DNA of 37,724 nt, from IMG/VR virus record IMGVR_UViG_3300035662_000072, positions 1-37,724 of that record; one strand, written 5' to 3'. This DNA is from a virus. A program made the translations under genes and the position numbers. Shown here piece after piece: positions 8,144-16,610 of this stretch. Under the pieces are notes generated by a model. The model did not search any database. It had not been told where the DNA came from and worked only from the letters and a program-made list of their open reading frames with translations. Position 1 is the first letter of the stretch, and the number at the start of each line of letters is the position of its first letter.

Positions 8144-9853
8144 ATGACCGGCATCTTTCAGATTCTTCTTGCGGGACAGGGTGCGCCGACTATCCTTGCT
8201 GACTACCTTGTTGTAGCGGGTGGTGGTGGGGGCGCTTCTGAGCGAGGCGGTGGCGGCGGAGCTGGTGGCTATCGTGAACTTACTTCTCAAAGTTTAAATT
8301 TTGGAACTGCATACACCGTAACCGTTGGAGCTGGAGGTGCGGCTGGAACTGCAAGTACCAAAGGCGGGACTGGTAGTAATTCGGTATTTTCCACAATTAC
8401 TTCTGCTGGTGGAGGTGGTGGCGGTTTCGGAGGCGGAAGTGGCTCAGATTACGACGGAAACAATGGCGGTTCGGGTGGTGGCGGTTCGGCTGGTAACTCA
8501 ATAAGCGGAACTGGTGGAACGGGCAACACACCATCCCAATCTCCATCTCAAGGAAATAATGGTGGTAATGGTTCTGGCGGCGCTAACCCAAATAACGCTG
8601 GAGGCGGTGGCGGTGGAGCAAGTGCCGTTGGAAGTAACGGCTCAAATAACAACGGCGGTAATGGCGGCGCTGGAACGTCATCATCAATTACTGGAACCTC
8701 AGTACCAAGGGCTGGTGGTGGTGGTGGTGGTTCTTACCCTTTGTCTGGTACTGGAGGCACAGGAGGAACTGGAGGCGGTGGAAATGGTGGCACTTCTTCT
8801 ACATCACCAACTGCGGGAGCCGCTAATACGGGTGGTGGTGGCGGTGGTGACGAAAGAAATAACAACGGTGCAGCAGGCGGCTCCGGCATTGTCATCATTA
8901 AAGTACCTGACAACATAGGCGCATCATTCTCTAGCGGCGTTACATCTAGCCTGTCCACATCCGGTGGGTTCAACATCTACTCTGTAACTGCTACGTCTAC
9001 TACATCTGAGACTGTGACGTTTGTTCGTAACTTTGATGTTGACTTCTTGGTGATTGCTGGTGGAGGCTCTGGCTCTGATTACGGTGGTGGTGGCGCTGGT
9101 GGTTATCGGACATCCGCAGGGACATCTGGGGGCGGCGCAAGCGCAGAAACAGCATTGTCTTTGCGTGTGGGAACTGCTTATACAGTCACAGTAGGTGCTG
9201 GCGGTACTGGTGGTGCTACTGGAAACAATGGTTCTAATTCTGTTCTAAGTACAATTACTTCAACGGGTGGTGGCAAAGGCGGTGGTAACACAGGCAACGC
9301 AGACGGTTCTAGTGGTGGCTCTGGCGGTGGTGGACGATGGAATGGTGGCGATGGGGCTGGAACGGCAAATCAGGGCTATGCGGGTGGTAGCGGTCATCCA
9401 AACTCTAGCGCCCCTTTTGCGGCTGGTGGTGGTGGGGGTGCAGGTGCTGTTGGTCAAGCCGGTCAATCAACTATTGGCGGTGCTGGCGGTAATGGTGTTG
9501 CATCTACTATCACAGGCTCATCTGTACCTAGAGCCGGAGGCGGTGGTGGTGGACACTTTAATGGTGCTGGAAGCCTTGCCTCTGGTGGAACTGGGGGTGG
9601 CGGTTCTGGTGGCAAGGCTGGCGCTAGTATGACCGCTGGCACTGCAAATACAGGTAGTGGTGGGGGTGGGGCTGGAAATACTGGTTCTAGTGGCGGCAAC
9701 GGTGGCTCCGGCGTAGTCATCATCAAGATTCCAGATAACCGCACCGCTACATTCTCAGGCGGCGTAACGCAATCCTCCACAACATCTGGCGGCTTCAAGA
9801 TTTACACCGTGACGGCTACTTCAACCACATCAGAAACAGTAACTTTTTCTTAA
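8144..9853 (+). CDS. Glycine-rich adhesin with tandem domain duplication
   Basis: 569-aa protein dominated by runs of Gly, Ser, Asn and Thr. It consists of two long homologous halves. Each opens with a DYLVVAGGGG- or VDFLVIAGGG-type strand, continues through AYTVTVGAGG, a polyglycine-rich body and a GSG-VVIIK-PDN strand, and closes with GGF-IYTVTATSTTSETVTF. The second half ends at SETVTFS, exactly where the first half continues into the next unit. Glycine-rich sheets of this kind are known from receptor-binding adhesins such as T-even gp38 (established knowledge), so host recognition is the likely role. Confidence 0.8.
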   Translation: MTGIFQILLAGQGAPTILADYLVVAGGGGGASERGGGGGAGGYRELTSQSLNFGTAYTVTVGAGGAAGTASTKGGTGSNSVFSTITSAGGGGGGFGGGSGSDYDGNNGGSGGGGSAGNSISGTGGTGNTPSQSPSQGNNGGNGSGGANPNNAGGGGGGASAVGSNGSNNNGGNGGAGTSSSITGTSVPRAGGGGGGSYPLSGTGGTGGTGGGGNGGTSSTSPTAGAANTGGGGGGDERNNNGAAGGSGIVIIKVPDNIGASFSSGVTSSLSTSGGFNIYSVTATSTTSETVTFVRNFDVDFLVIAGGGSGSDYGGGGAGGYRTSAGTSGGGASAETALSLRVGTAYTVTVGAGGTGGATGNNGSNSVLSTITSTGGGKGGGNTGNADGSSGGSGGGGRWNGGDGAGTANQGYAGGSGHPNSSAPFAAGGGGGAGAVGQAGQSTIGGAGGNGVASTITGSSVPRAGGGGGGHFNGAGSLASGGTGGGGSGGKAGASMTAGTANTGSGGGGAGNTGSSGGNGGSGVVIIKIPDNRTATFSGGVTQSSTTSGGFKIYTVTATSTTSETVTFS

Positions 9854-9867
9854 TAGGAGAGATTAAA

Positions 9868-10239
9868 ATTAGCCACTTCGCAAAACTAGACGAAAACAAC
9901 ATCGTCACATTCGTGACCGTAGGCCGACAGGAAGATGACGGTAAAGAGGCAGAACTCTGCGCTCGTACAGGCGATGTCTATAAACAGACTTCGTACAACA
10001 CCCACGGCGGCGTACACGCTCTAGGTGGAACGCCTCTGCGTAAGAACTACGCTGGTATCGGCTACACCTACGATGCGGGTCGGGATGCTTTCATTCCTCC
10101 AAAGCCCTATGCCTCATGGGTGCTAAACGAGACAACTTGCCTGTGGGACGCACCTGTTGCCTACCCAGATGACGGCAAGCGTTACTCATGGGACGAGGCT
10201 ACAACTTCGTGGGTTGAAGTTGAAGGGGTTGCTGCGTGA
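9868..10239 (+). CDS. Virion-associated protein with probable ATT start codon
   Basis: A GTG at 9913 would give 108 aa, but the reading frame is open further upstream. At 9868 an ATT follows TAGGAGAGATTAAA, matching the spacing used for ATG in neighbours (AGGAGATTTAAAATGGCT before the coat gene). Read from ATT the protein begins (M)SHFAKLDENNIVT, which resembles the usual N-terminus of a small structural-protein family from cyanophages and other aquatic phages. The remainder contains GGTPLRKNYAGIGYTYD and aromatic-rich motifs of that family. Either this gene uses the rare ATT start or a G has been lost by mutation or assembly error. Function: virion or fibre-associated, by context. Confidence 0.8.
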   Translation: MSHFAKLDENNIVTFVTVGRQEDDGKEAELCARTGDVYKQTSYNTHGGVHALGGTPLRKNYAGIGYTYDAGRDAFIPPKPYASWVLNETTCLWDAPVAYPDDGKRYSWDEATTSWVEVEGVAA

Positions 10240-10433
10240 AACTTATCAAACTAACTAACGCCGCCAAAGGCCGCATCGGTGAGAGTCTAATCCTGAACAC
10301 AGACCTGATTGCATCGTTCTTTGAGCATAAACAAGAAGACGGCACAGAGGTTCGTGTAGCGTTTGGTATGAACGGCAACAACTGGGAAGTCTCGGAGAGC
10401 ATGGACGAGATTATGGAAAAGATTGAGGCATAA
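10236..10433 (+). CDS. Small hypothetical protein, 65 aa
   Basis: Starts GTG overlapping the previous TGA (GTGA), so translation is coupled. The compact alpha/beta protein begins MKLIKLTNAAKGRIGESLIL and has no Cys or membrane segment. No domain is recognised. Context suggests a minor virion or assembly factor. Confidence 0.75.
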   Translation: MKLIKLTNAAKGRIGESLILNTDLIASFFEHKQEDGTEVRVAFGMNGNNWEVSESMDEIMEKIEA

Positions 10434-10435
10434 CC

Positions 10436-10603
10436 ATGTCAACAATCGTCGAAGTCAAAGGCCAACTAGATACCCATGAGGCAGTCTGTGCTGAACGCTA
10501 TGCAGGCATCAACGCTAGGCTAAAGAGACTAGAACAGATCCTGCTTGGGACTACTGGTTTTATCGTAGTTCTATTACTCAGTTTAGTTCTTAAAGTAGGT
10601 TAA
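10436..10603 (+). CDS. Small single-pass membrane protein, 55 aa
   Basis: Reading frame begins 2 nt after the preceding stop. Residues 1-35 form a charged helical region (HEAVCAERYAGINARLKRLE). Residues about 36-55 are a strongly hydrophobic helix (LLGTTGFIVVLLLSLVLKVG) ending at the C-terminus. The layout recalls XhlA-like haemolysin/holin accessory proteins and other small phage membrane proteins. It lies far from the endolysin, so involvement in lysis is uncertain; DNA-entry or membrane anchoring are alternatives. Confidence 0.72.
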   Translation: MSTIVEVKGQLDTHEAVCAERYAGINARLKRLEQILLGTTGFIVVLLLSLVLKVG

Positions 10604-10604
10604 T

Positions 10605-10961
10605 ATGAGCAGAAAGATTAGTGTTGGTGGTTCTTTAACACCAAATACAAAAACAACAGTATACACTGTTCCTACAAAGAACTCTGCTTATTGGCAGTTA
10701 TTATTTCTATCTAATCATATTGGAAGTAATAAGTCAGTAAGTGCTTGGTGGTATAATAAACACAACAATACTGAAGTAACTATTTTTGATGCAGTTAACG
10801 TAGATGCTAAAAAAACATTACAGTTTGGTGGTAATGCAAATGAAACTGTTGTTCTTGAAGAAGGAGATGAGATTAGATTGTTAGTTGAAACTGGTTCTAG
10901 TTTTACCTATATTGTTACTTTAGATATCACCCCAAAGAGCGCAGTACAATTTAATGTTTAA
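10605..10961 (+). CDS. Putative virion decoration/fibre protein, 118 aa
   Basis: Beta-rich protein (NTKTTVYTVPTKNSAYWQLL, then SVSAWWYNKHNNTEVTIFD) resembling small phage structural proteins with a jelly-roll-like fold. The gene is more AT-rich than its neighbours (many AAT, TTA and ATT codons), a possible sign of separate origin. It starts 1 nt after the membrane-protein stop. The exact role is unknown. Confidence 0.68.
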   Translation: MSRKISVGGSLTPNTKTTVYTVPTKNSAYWQLLFLSNHIGSNKSVSAWWYNKHNNTEVTIFDAVNVDAKKTLQFGGNANETVVLEEGDEIRLLVETGSSFTYIVTLDITPKSAVQFNV

Positions 10962-10970
10962 GGAGATAGC

Positions 10971-11078
10971 ATGAAAGAATTTAAACCCTGCCCCGGATGT
11001 CCTAGCCCTGCTAAGTGCAAGAAAGCAGGAAAGTGCATGAAGAAGACTTCTAAGAAACCAGCTAAGAAAGGTTACTAA
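10971..11078 (+). CDS. Tiny Cys/Lys-rich protein, 35 aa
   Basis: Starts ATG 5 nt after AAGGAGATAGC. It contains four Cys (CPGC near the N-terminus, then KCKK and KCMKK) that could bind one metal ion, and 12 Lys in 35 residues, with a basic tail. The stop overlaps the next start (TAATG). Unknown function; possible DNA-binding or virion-packaged basic peptide. Confidence 0.7.
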   Translation: MKEFKPCPGCPSPAKCKKAGKCMKKTSKKPAKKGY

Positions 11079-11218
11079 TGCCACTCAAAAAAGGATACTC
11101 ACAAAAGACTGTCTCTGCGAACATTCGTAAAGAGATGAAGGCTGGTAAGCCACAGAAGCAGGCAATTGCGATTGCTCTGTCTACTGCTCGTAAAGCAAAG
11201 TCAAAGGCCAAGAAATGA
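11078..11218 (+). CDS. Tiny basic protein, 46 aa (DUF6496-like)
   Basis: Begins [20 protein letters not shown] and continues [20 protein letters not shown], a pattern I recognise as a widespread small phage family (DUF6496-like, from memory). Helical and Lys-rich. It overlaps both neighbours by stop/start fusion (TAATG upstream, ATGA downstream), so the cluster is translationally coupled. Function unknown. Confidence 0.78.
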   Translation: MPLKKGYSQKTVSANIRKEMKAGKPQKQAIAIALSTARKAKSKAKK

Positions 11219-11361
11219 AGCCCGGCCTCTATGCCAACATCAATGCAAAGCGTAAACGGATAGCAGAGGGATCTGGAGAGAAGATGCGTAAGGTAGGCTC
11301 TAAAGGCGCACCCACTGCTAAGGCATTTAAACAGTCTGCAAAGACAGCAAAGAAGAAATAA
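11215..11361 (+). CDS. Tiny basic protein, 48 aa
   Basis: Begins [20 protein letters not shown] and ends in a Lys-rich tail. I recognise the [12 protein letters not shown] pattern as recurrent in aquatic phage virion clusters. The ATGA overlap with the previous gene and the immediate junction with the next support real translation. Function unknown; the strong positive charge is compatible with nucleic-acid or capsid-interior binding. Confidence 0.76.
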   Translation: MKPGLYANINAKRKRIAEGSGEKMRKVGSKGAPTAKAFKQSAKTAKKK

Positions 11362-11607
11362 ATGGTAAAGAAAGTATATCAGAACCCAGAAGGTGGCTTA
11401 AACGCCAAAGGCAGGGCATACTTTAAGAACAAGGAAGGCGCTAACCTGAAGCCTCCAGTGTCCTCTAAAGAGGCTGCAAAGTCTCCTAAGAAGGCTGCTC
11501 GTAGGAAGTCTTTCTGTGCTCGTATGAGTGGTGTACCGGGGCCTATGAAGGATGAGAAGGGCAGACCAACAAGGAAAGCACTGGCACTTAGGAAATGGGA
11601 TTGCTAA
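11362..11607 (+). CDS. Small basic protein, 81 aa (DUF6321-like)
   Basis: Contains NPEGGLNAKGRAYF near the N-terminus and KSFCARMSGVPGPMKDEKG plus ALALRKWDC at the C-terminus, a signature I associate with DUF6321-type phage proteins (from memory). Two Cys, strongly basic. It begins directly at the end of the 48-aa gene and ends directly before the adaptor ATG. Function unknown. Confidence 0.78.
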   Translation: MVKKVYQNPEGGLNAKGRAYFKNKEGANLKPPVSSKEAAKSPKKAARRKSFCARMSGVPGPMKDEKGRPTRKALALRKWDC

Positions 11608-12264
11608 ATGGCAAACAAAACTTATCTAGAACTTGTCAATGATGTGCTGGTTAGGCTTCGTGAGAACGAGGTTACTTCAGTCAATGACACCTCATACTCC
11701 AAACTAATTAGCAAGTTCGTTAATGACGCTAAGAGGCAGGTAGAAGACGCATACAATTGGAATGCTCTGTCTGAAACCTTAACTGTCTCTACTACTGCTA
11801 ACCTCTTTAACTATGTTATGACTAATGCTGGTATTCGCTTCAGGGTCTTTGACGTTATAAATGATACAAGCGATTGGTTCATGGAGAACGCTTCTACCAG
11901 TGATATGAATAATAAGTTTTTAAATCAAGCTCCTGAGTTAGGTTCTCCTCGCTACTATAACTTTAACGGTGTAGATTCTAATGGAGATACTCAAGTAGAT
12001 CTATATCCTATTCCTAATGGTACATATACTCTTAACTTTAACATCATTAAACCACAGGCACAACTAGCTCTTAACTCAGACCAGATAAAGGTTCCTGATG
12101 AGCCTGTCATCTTCTTGGCCTATGCGAAGGCACTGGCAGAACGTGGTGAAGACGGTGGACTAAGCAGCTCTGAGGCTTATGCTTTATATCAAACATCCTT
12201 AGCAGATCATGTGGCAAACGAAGGTAATCATTATCCAGATGAATTTACTTGGGACGCTATCTAA
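11608..12264 (+). CDS. Head-tail adaptor (SU10-type / tail tube A-like)
   Basis: 218-aa protein that probably forms the ring joining portal and tail. The N-terminal helical segment (LELVNDVLVRLRENEVTSV, then FVNDAKRQVEDAYNWNAL) and the C-terminal helices following PDEPVIFLAYAKALAERGED match the arrangement of short-tailed-phage adaptor proteins such as the SU10 adaptor family. The next gene starts within its stop codon (TAATG) and is probably the nozzle, as expected for an adaptor-nozzle pair. Confidence 0.78.
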   Translation: MANKTYLELVNDVLVRLRENEVTSVNDTSYSKLISKFVNDAKRQVEDAYNWNALSETLTVSTTANLFNYVMTNAGIRFRVFDVINDTSDWFMENASTSDMNNKFLNQAPELGSPRYYNFNGVDSNGDTQVDLYPIPNGTYTLNFNIIKPQAQLALNSDQIKVPDEPVIFLAYAKALAERGEDGGLSSSEAYALYQTSLADHVANEGNHYPDEFTWDAI

Positions 12265-14117
12265 TGGCATCTCCATCACAAACGGCTAGTATCGCAGCAC
12301 CAGGATTCTTTGGACTAAACATCCAAGAGTCTGCAGTGTCTCTGTCTTCTGGCTTTGCGCTAGAGGCTAACAACTGCGTGGTTGATAGGTATGGTCGTAT
12401 TGGTGCTCGTAGAGGCTGGACACCTGTGAACTCTGCTGTCAATACAGACTTAGGCGCTGCTAACCCAGTAGAGTTTATGTTTGAGTTAACTGATACTGGG
12501 TCTAGTCAATTCCTTAGTGCTGGTAACAATAAGCTGTTTACTGGTACTACCACGATGACTACCAAGACTGTACGCAATCAAGCTAACAGTGCAGACTTAG
12601 CCTACACAATCACTGGAAACAACTGGCAGGGAGCTGCTCTACCCTACGGTGATGGTTCTGATGCAGAGCCTCATGCCTACTTGGTTCAGTCTGGTCATCC
12701 TATGCTGATGTACCATCGTATGGCTACTCCGGGAACTGGAGCTACGTTTACAGTTTCTACTGTCTCTAGCGGCGCTATCACTGGTTTGACTATTACTGCT
12801 GCTGGATCAGGCTACAATGTAGGAGATATCCTAACCTTGTCTGGTGGAACCACTGCTGCTACCGTTACTGTGGCTACTTTGTCTGCTACAGGCGTGGCTA
12901 CTGTAACTATTACCACTGGTGGTGCTGGTTATTCAGTATCTAATACTCTAACTAGCACAGTAACAACCACTGCTAACCCACACTCTCACACAGGCTCCTT
13001 CGGCTTCCAGAGGCTCGCTGATGTAGGGACAATGCCTTTGGGGTATTCTGCTGGTGACTTCGCTCCTAACTGCGCTCTAGCGGCTTATGGACGTATCTGG
13101 GTGGCAGACATTGCTGGAGATCCTCAGACAGTATACTTCACTCGCTTACTAGATGGATCAGACTTCCAAGGTGGAGACTCTGGCTCTCTATCCTTAAACG
13201 CTGTCTTCCCTAACTCGGATAAGATAGTGGCTATTGCAGCGCACAATGGATTCCTTATTATCTTTGGTCGTAATAACATCGCTGTCTATGCTAACCCAAT
13301 CGATGTGACTACGCTGACCTTAGCAGACTATATCCCTAATGTGGGCTGTATCGCTAGAGACTCTGTTCAGAGCACTGGTACGGATATTATCTTCTTGTCT
13401 GATTCTGGGGTTAGAAGCCTTCAGCGAGTTATTCAGGAGAAGTCCTTACCTATGCGGGATATCTCTAAGAATGTTCGAGATGACCTTATGACTAGTGTGG
13501 CCTCTGAGACAGCAGCTAATATCAAGTCTGTCTACTATGACAGGGATGCCTTTTACCTGCTAACCTTACCTGTTACTAAGTCGGTATACTGCTTTGATAT
13601 GAGGACTCCTCTGCAGGATGGGTCTGCTAGGGCTACTACTTGGAGTGCTATAGAGCCTAAGTCCCTTATCGTAACAAACTCCAAAGAGTTATACCTTGGT
13701 AAACCTGGGTATATAGGAAAGTACTTTGGACACTCTGACAATGGGACTAATTATCGGTTTAGTTACTTTACGAACTACTTTGACTTTGAGCAGCCTACCG
13801 TTGAAAAGATCATGAAACAGATTGGGTTTGTGGTTATTGGGGGTTCTAACCAGAACGTGGCTGTTAAGTGGGGCTTTGATTATAACGAAAATTACTTTGC
13901 TTTTTCGAAAAAGCTTGACACTTCGGTAGTTTACGAGTATAATATAGGGGAATACAATATTGCTGAGTTCTCAGACGGTATTGTCCTCGATAAGTTTAAG
14001 ATACAGGCTGGTGGCACAGGGTCTGTTATGCAGATTGGACTAGAGGCTGAGATCAATGGCAACCCTATCTCTATTCAAAGGATTGACGTTTATATTAAAC
14101 AAGGAAAACAAGCATGA
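12264..14117 (+). CDS. Tail nozzle/tubular protein B-like structural protein
   Basis: 617-aa virion protein. ATG at 12264 overlaps the adaptor stop; an in-frame TTG at 12249 is possible but lies inside the adaptor gene. Beta-propeller-like strands surround motifs such as ANNCVVDRYGRIGARRGW and AAHNGFLIIFGRNNIAVY, typical of nozzle proteins of podoviruses. Residues about 160-245 are a Thr/Gly-rich beta insertion (AAGSGYNVGD) of a kind found as a movable surface module. A perfect consensus promoter lies inside its 3' end (13915-13943). Confidence 0.76.
   Translation: MASPSQTASIAAPGFFGLNIQESAVSLSSGFALEANNCVVDRYGRIGARRGWTPVNSAVNTDLGAANPVEFMFELTDTGSSQFLSAGNNKLFTGTTTMTTKTVRNQANSADLAYTITGNNWQGAALPYGDGSDAEPHAYLVQSGHPMLMYHRMATPGTGATFTVSTVSSGAITGLTITAAGSGYNVGDILTLSGGTTAATVTVATLSATGVATVTITTGGAGYSVSNTLTSTVTTTANPHSHTGSFGFQRLADVGTMPLGYSAGDFAPNCALAAYGRIWVADIAGDPQTVYFTRLLDGSDFQGGDSGSLSLNAVFPNSDKIVAIAAHNGFLIIFGRNNIAVYANPIDVTTLTLADYIPNVGCIARDSVQSTGTDIIFLSDSGVRSLQRVIQEKSLPMRDISKNVRDDLMTSVASETAANIKSVYYDRDAFYLLTLPVTKSVYCFDMRTPLQDGSARATTWSAIEPKSLIVTNSKELYLGKPGYIGKYFGHSDNGTNYRFSYFTNYFDFEQPTVEKIMKQIGFVVIGGSNQNVAVKWGFDYNENYFAFSKKLDTSVVYEYNIGEYNIAEFSDGIVLDKFKIQAGGTGSVMQIGLEAEINGNPISIQRIDVYIKQGKQA
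13915..13943 (+). promoter_or_regulatory. Perfect consensus sigma-70 promoter inside coding sequence
   Basis: TTGACA (13915-13920), a 17-bp spacer and TATAAT (13938-13943) inside the nozzle gene. The predicted start near 13950 is about 164 nt upstream of the tail-collar fibre gene at 14114, so it likely boosts expression of fibre, ejection and lysis genes. Confidence 0.88.
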
Positions 14118-15418
14118 GTAACTATGTAAAAGCTACTAACTTTGCTGTTAAAGACGGTCTAGCCTCTGGCAACCCAGCCAAGATCATCAAGGGAACAGAG
14201 ATTGATACCGAGTATAACGCTATCGCCTCTGCTATCTCGTCTAAGGCAGACCTAAACAGTCCTACCTTTACAGGTACTCCAGCAGGTCCTACTGCTTCCT
14301 TTGGGACCAACACTACTCAATTAGCTAGTACAGCCTTTGTCCAAAGTGCTATTGCTCCCTTGCTGCCTGCTGGCTTAATCTTACTGTGGTCAGGGTCTCA
14401 GGCAAGTATTCCTTCTGGCTGGGTGCTGTGTGATGGAACTAACTCAACTCCTGACCTTCGTGGCAGATTTGTTATTGGTGCTGGTTCTATTGCTGCAAGT
14501 GCAACAGGAACTGCAGGAGCATCTGTTACTGGCGATATCTCTGGAACCACTCTAACCGTCTCTGCGGTAACTTTTGGTACACTAGCTGTAAACGATATTG
14601 TAAATCACTCTTCGATCCTACAGACTGCTACCATCTCAGGTCTTGGTACTGGAACAGGAACTACGGGAACTTACACACTAACTTACACTGGTTCTACTTC
14701 TTCCTTTACAGGTTCTATTTCTGGAACCACACTTACAGTAACTGCTGTTGCGTCTGGTACAATTATCACAGATCAGGTTCTAACTGGTGGGTCTGTTACA
14801 GCAGGTACTAAAATTGTAAATCAACTTACTGGAACTACTGGCGGTATTGGTACTTACACTGTAGACACTAGCCAGTCTAGAACCTCAGCTAGCTTAACTG
14901 GTACTTATACCTTGGCTAGCACAACCCTGACTATTAACTCTACAGTTCTAAGAGTTTCAGCAGTTGCTTCTGGAACGCTTGCTGTTGGTCAGTTCTTAAC
15001 AGGAACTGGTATTGACTTTGGTATTAACATTACTGCCCTTGGATCAGGCACTGGTGGGGCAGGGACATATACTCTAAATACTGGTGAGTCTTTTGCAAGC
15101 ACTACAATATCAGCTTCTGGTGGAGTAGTAACTGTAGGGGCTTCTGGTGGTTCTGCTAATGCAACACTTGTAAGCCATACGCATACAACAACTGTGGGTG
15201 ACCCAGGCCATACGCACGGTTTAACAAACGTAGCTGGTACTGCTGGAGGCGCTAACGGTACACAGTATTACGGGGCTGTTACAGCAATTCCAGATGATCC
15301 AGGTTCTGTAAATACTGCGACAACTGGAATTAGTGTTTCTATTGCTTCAGCGGGTTCGTCAGGCACTAACGCTAACCTGCCGCCATACTATGCCCTTTGC
15401 TACATTATGAAGACCTGA
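14114..15418 (+). CDS. Tail-collar-domain fibre with inserted beta modules
   Basis: 434-aa fibre. Residues 1-80 resemble a fibre N-terminus (TEYNAIASAISSKADLNSP, then TGTPAGPTASFGTNTTQLAS). A phage tail-collar domain begins at about 86 (LILLWSGSQASIPSGWVLCD, then PDLRGRFVIGAGS) and ends with His-rich SHTHTTT at about 354-360 and NLPPYYALCYIMKT at the C-terminus. Between the two halves of the collar, residues about 141-333 hold three copies of a ~60-aa SGTTLTV-AVASGT-type beta module. ATGA overlap with the nozzle gene. Confidence 0.85.
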   Translation: MSNYVKATNFAVKDGLASGNPAKIIKGTEIDTEYNAIASAISSKADLNSPTFTGTPAGPTASFGTNTTQLASTAFVQSAIAPLLPAGLILLWSGSQASIPSGWVLCDGTNSTPDLRGRFVIGAGSIAASATGTAGASVTGDISGTTLTVSAVTFGTLAVNDIVNHSSILQTATISGLGTGTGTTGTYTLTYTGSTSSFTGSISGTTLTVTAVASGTIITDQVLTGGSVTAGTKIVNQLTGTTGGIGTYTVDTSQSRTSASLTGTYTLASTTLTINSTVLRVSAVASGTLAVGQFLTGTGIDFGINITALGSGTGGAGTYTLNTGESFASTTISASGGVVTVGASGGSANATLVSHTHTTTVGDPGHTHGLTNVAGTAGGANGTQYYGAVTAIPDDPGSVNTATTGISVSIASAGSSGTNANLPPYYALCYIMKT

Positions 15419-15702
15419 TGTATAAGTTTCCAGTAGTAAATAGACAAGAATATATAATGTACTTGGAGTTGTTTAGTAACTTATACTGGCTTCATACAGA
15501 TGTGTTTAAGTGGTCAGCAGAAACAAAGAAACATTATATTAGAGATTTAAACCAGCTTCAATCACTACTCAATGCTCCTTTATATGCAATGATAGACAAT
15601 GATAAGCTTAGTAAGTTTAGTAAAACGATAGGATTTGAATACTTAAAAAATTTGATAGGAAACGATGGAAATGTTTATCAGATTAATGTTAGGAGTTTAT
15701 AA
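15418..15702 (+). CDS. Hypothetical protein, 94 aa, next to tail fibre
   Basis: ATG at 15418 overlaps the fibre stop (TGATG); an upstream in-frame TTG at 15397 is less likely. Helical, rich in Tyr, Leu, Asn and Lys, without known motif, and more AT-rich than neighbours. Its place immediately after a collar fibre and its size would fit a fibre-assembly chaperone, but no sequence signature confirms that. Confidence 0.7.
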   Translation: MYKFPVVNRQEYIMYLELFSNLYWLHTDVFKWSAETKKHYIRDLNQLQSLLNAPLYAMIDNDKLSKFSKTIGFEYLKNLIGNDGNVYQINVRSL

Positions 15703-16601
15703 TGGGTAAGGCTATTGGAAAGTTTATCGGGGACATAACAGGGGCTAACCAAGCTCGTGATGCTGCAAACCAAGCAGCTCAATCACAACGAGAAGCTGCC
15801 CTAGCGTCAGTGTTCCGTCCTGTTGGGATGTCTTCTAGGTTTGGTACATCTAAATTTGGGTACGAAACTGTAGGAGGAATACCTAGAGTATCTTCTGCTG
15901 AGTATACAGTAGCTCCTGAGTTAAAAGCTATTCAGGACCAACTCTTTGGTCTAGCCCCATTTGCTGCTCAACAAGCTGCTGAGGCACAACAAGCTTCTCA
16001 ACAAGTAGGAATGGCAGGCCAACAGTTATTTGGATTAGGCCAGCAGTACATTGCTCAGTCTCCTGAGATGGCACGGCAGCAGTTCTTTAATGAACAGATG
16101 GCCTTGTTAGCTCCTGCTCGTCAGGCAGAAGAACAGCGACTGGCTTCCTCTGTTTTTGGTCGTGGTCGTGCTGGGTTAACCATCGGTGGGGCACAACCTG
16201 AACTGTCTACTTTAGCAGGTGCTCGTAGAATGCAAGAGTTACAGTTAGGTGCTCAAGCAGAGCAGGCAGCGCAGCAAAGGCAAATGTTTGGTTCTGGTCT
16301 CATGAGTCAAGGCCTTGGGTTGTTTGGTCAGCAGTACGCTCTTCCGGGTCAAGCTCTTGCTCCTCTACAGTCCTACCTTGGTACTATCGGTACTATCGAA
16401 GAGATGGGTCAGCAGCCTCTACAGCTTGGTCTACAGATTGGTGGAGCTGCTCAACAAGGCGCTTCTGCTGCTGCAGGATTACTCAGTCAAGCTGCTGCGA
16501 CTCAGTACGCTGGTGCAAAAGACGCTGCCGCAATAAACGCACAGTTGATTGCTGGTATAGCACAAGGCGCTGGTTCTGCATTTGGTGGTGGAAGACGATA
16601 A
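15702..16601 (+). CDS. Putative internal/ejection protein, 299 aa
   Basis: Ala/Gln/Gly-rich helical protein starting MGKAIGKFIGDITGANQARD, with long QQA-rich helices (residues about 80-200) and a Gly/Ala-rich C-terminus (AQGAGSAFGGGRR). Similar proteins in short-tailed phages are carried in the head and injected with DNA to form a conduit across the cell envelope. It starts on the stop codon of the preceding gene behind AGGAG. Identification is by composition and position, first of three such genes. Confidence 0.72.
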   Translation: MGKAIGKFIGDITGANQARDAANQAAQSQREAALASVFRPVGMSSRFGTSKFGYETVGGIPRVSSAEYTVAPELKAIQDQLFGLAPFAAQQAAEAQQASQQVGMAGQQLFGLGQQYIAQSPEMARQQFFNEQMALLAPARQAEEQRLASSVFGRGRAGLTIGGAQPELSTLAGARRMQELQLGAQAEQAAQQRQMFGSGLMSQGLGLFGQQYALPGQALAPLQSYLGTIGTIEEMGQQPLQLGLQIGGAAQQGASAAAGLLSQAAATQYAGAKDAAAINAQLIAGIAQGAGSAFGGGRR

Positions 16602-16610
16602 GGATAATAT

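Noticed and set aside
6390-9798. Long antisense open frames across the fibre and Gly-rich genes (Pro/Val/Ala-rich products)
   Set aside because: They are mirror images of Gly/Ala/Thr repeats, have no ribosome binding sites and no domain; the plus-strand genes explain them.
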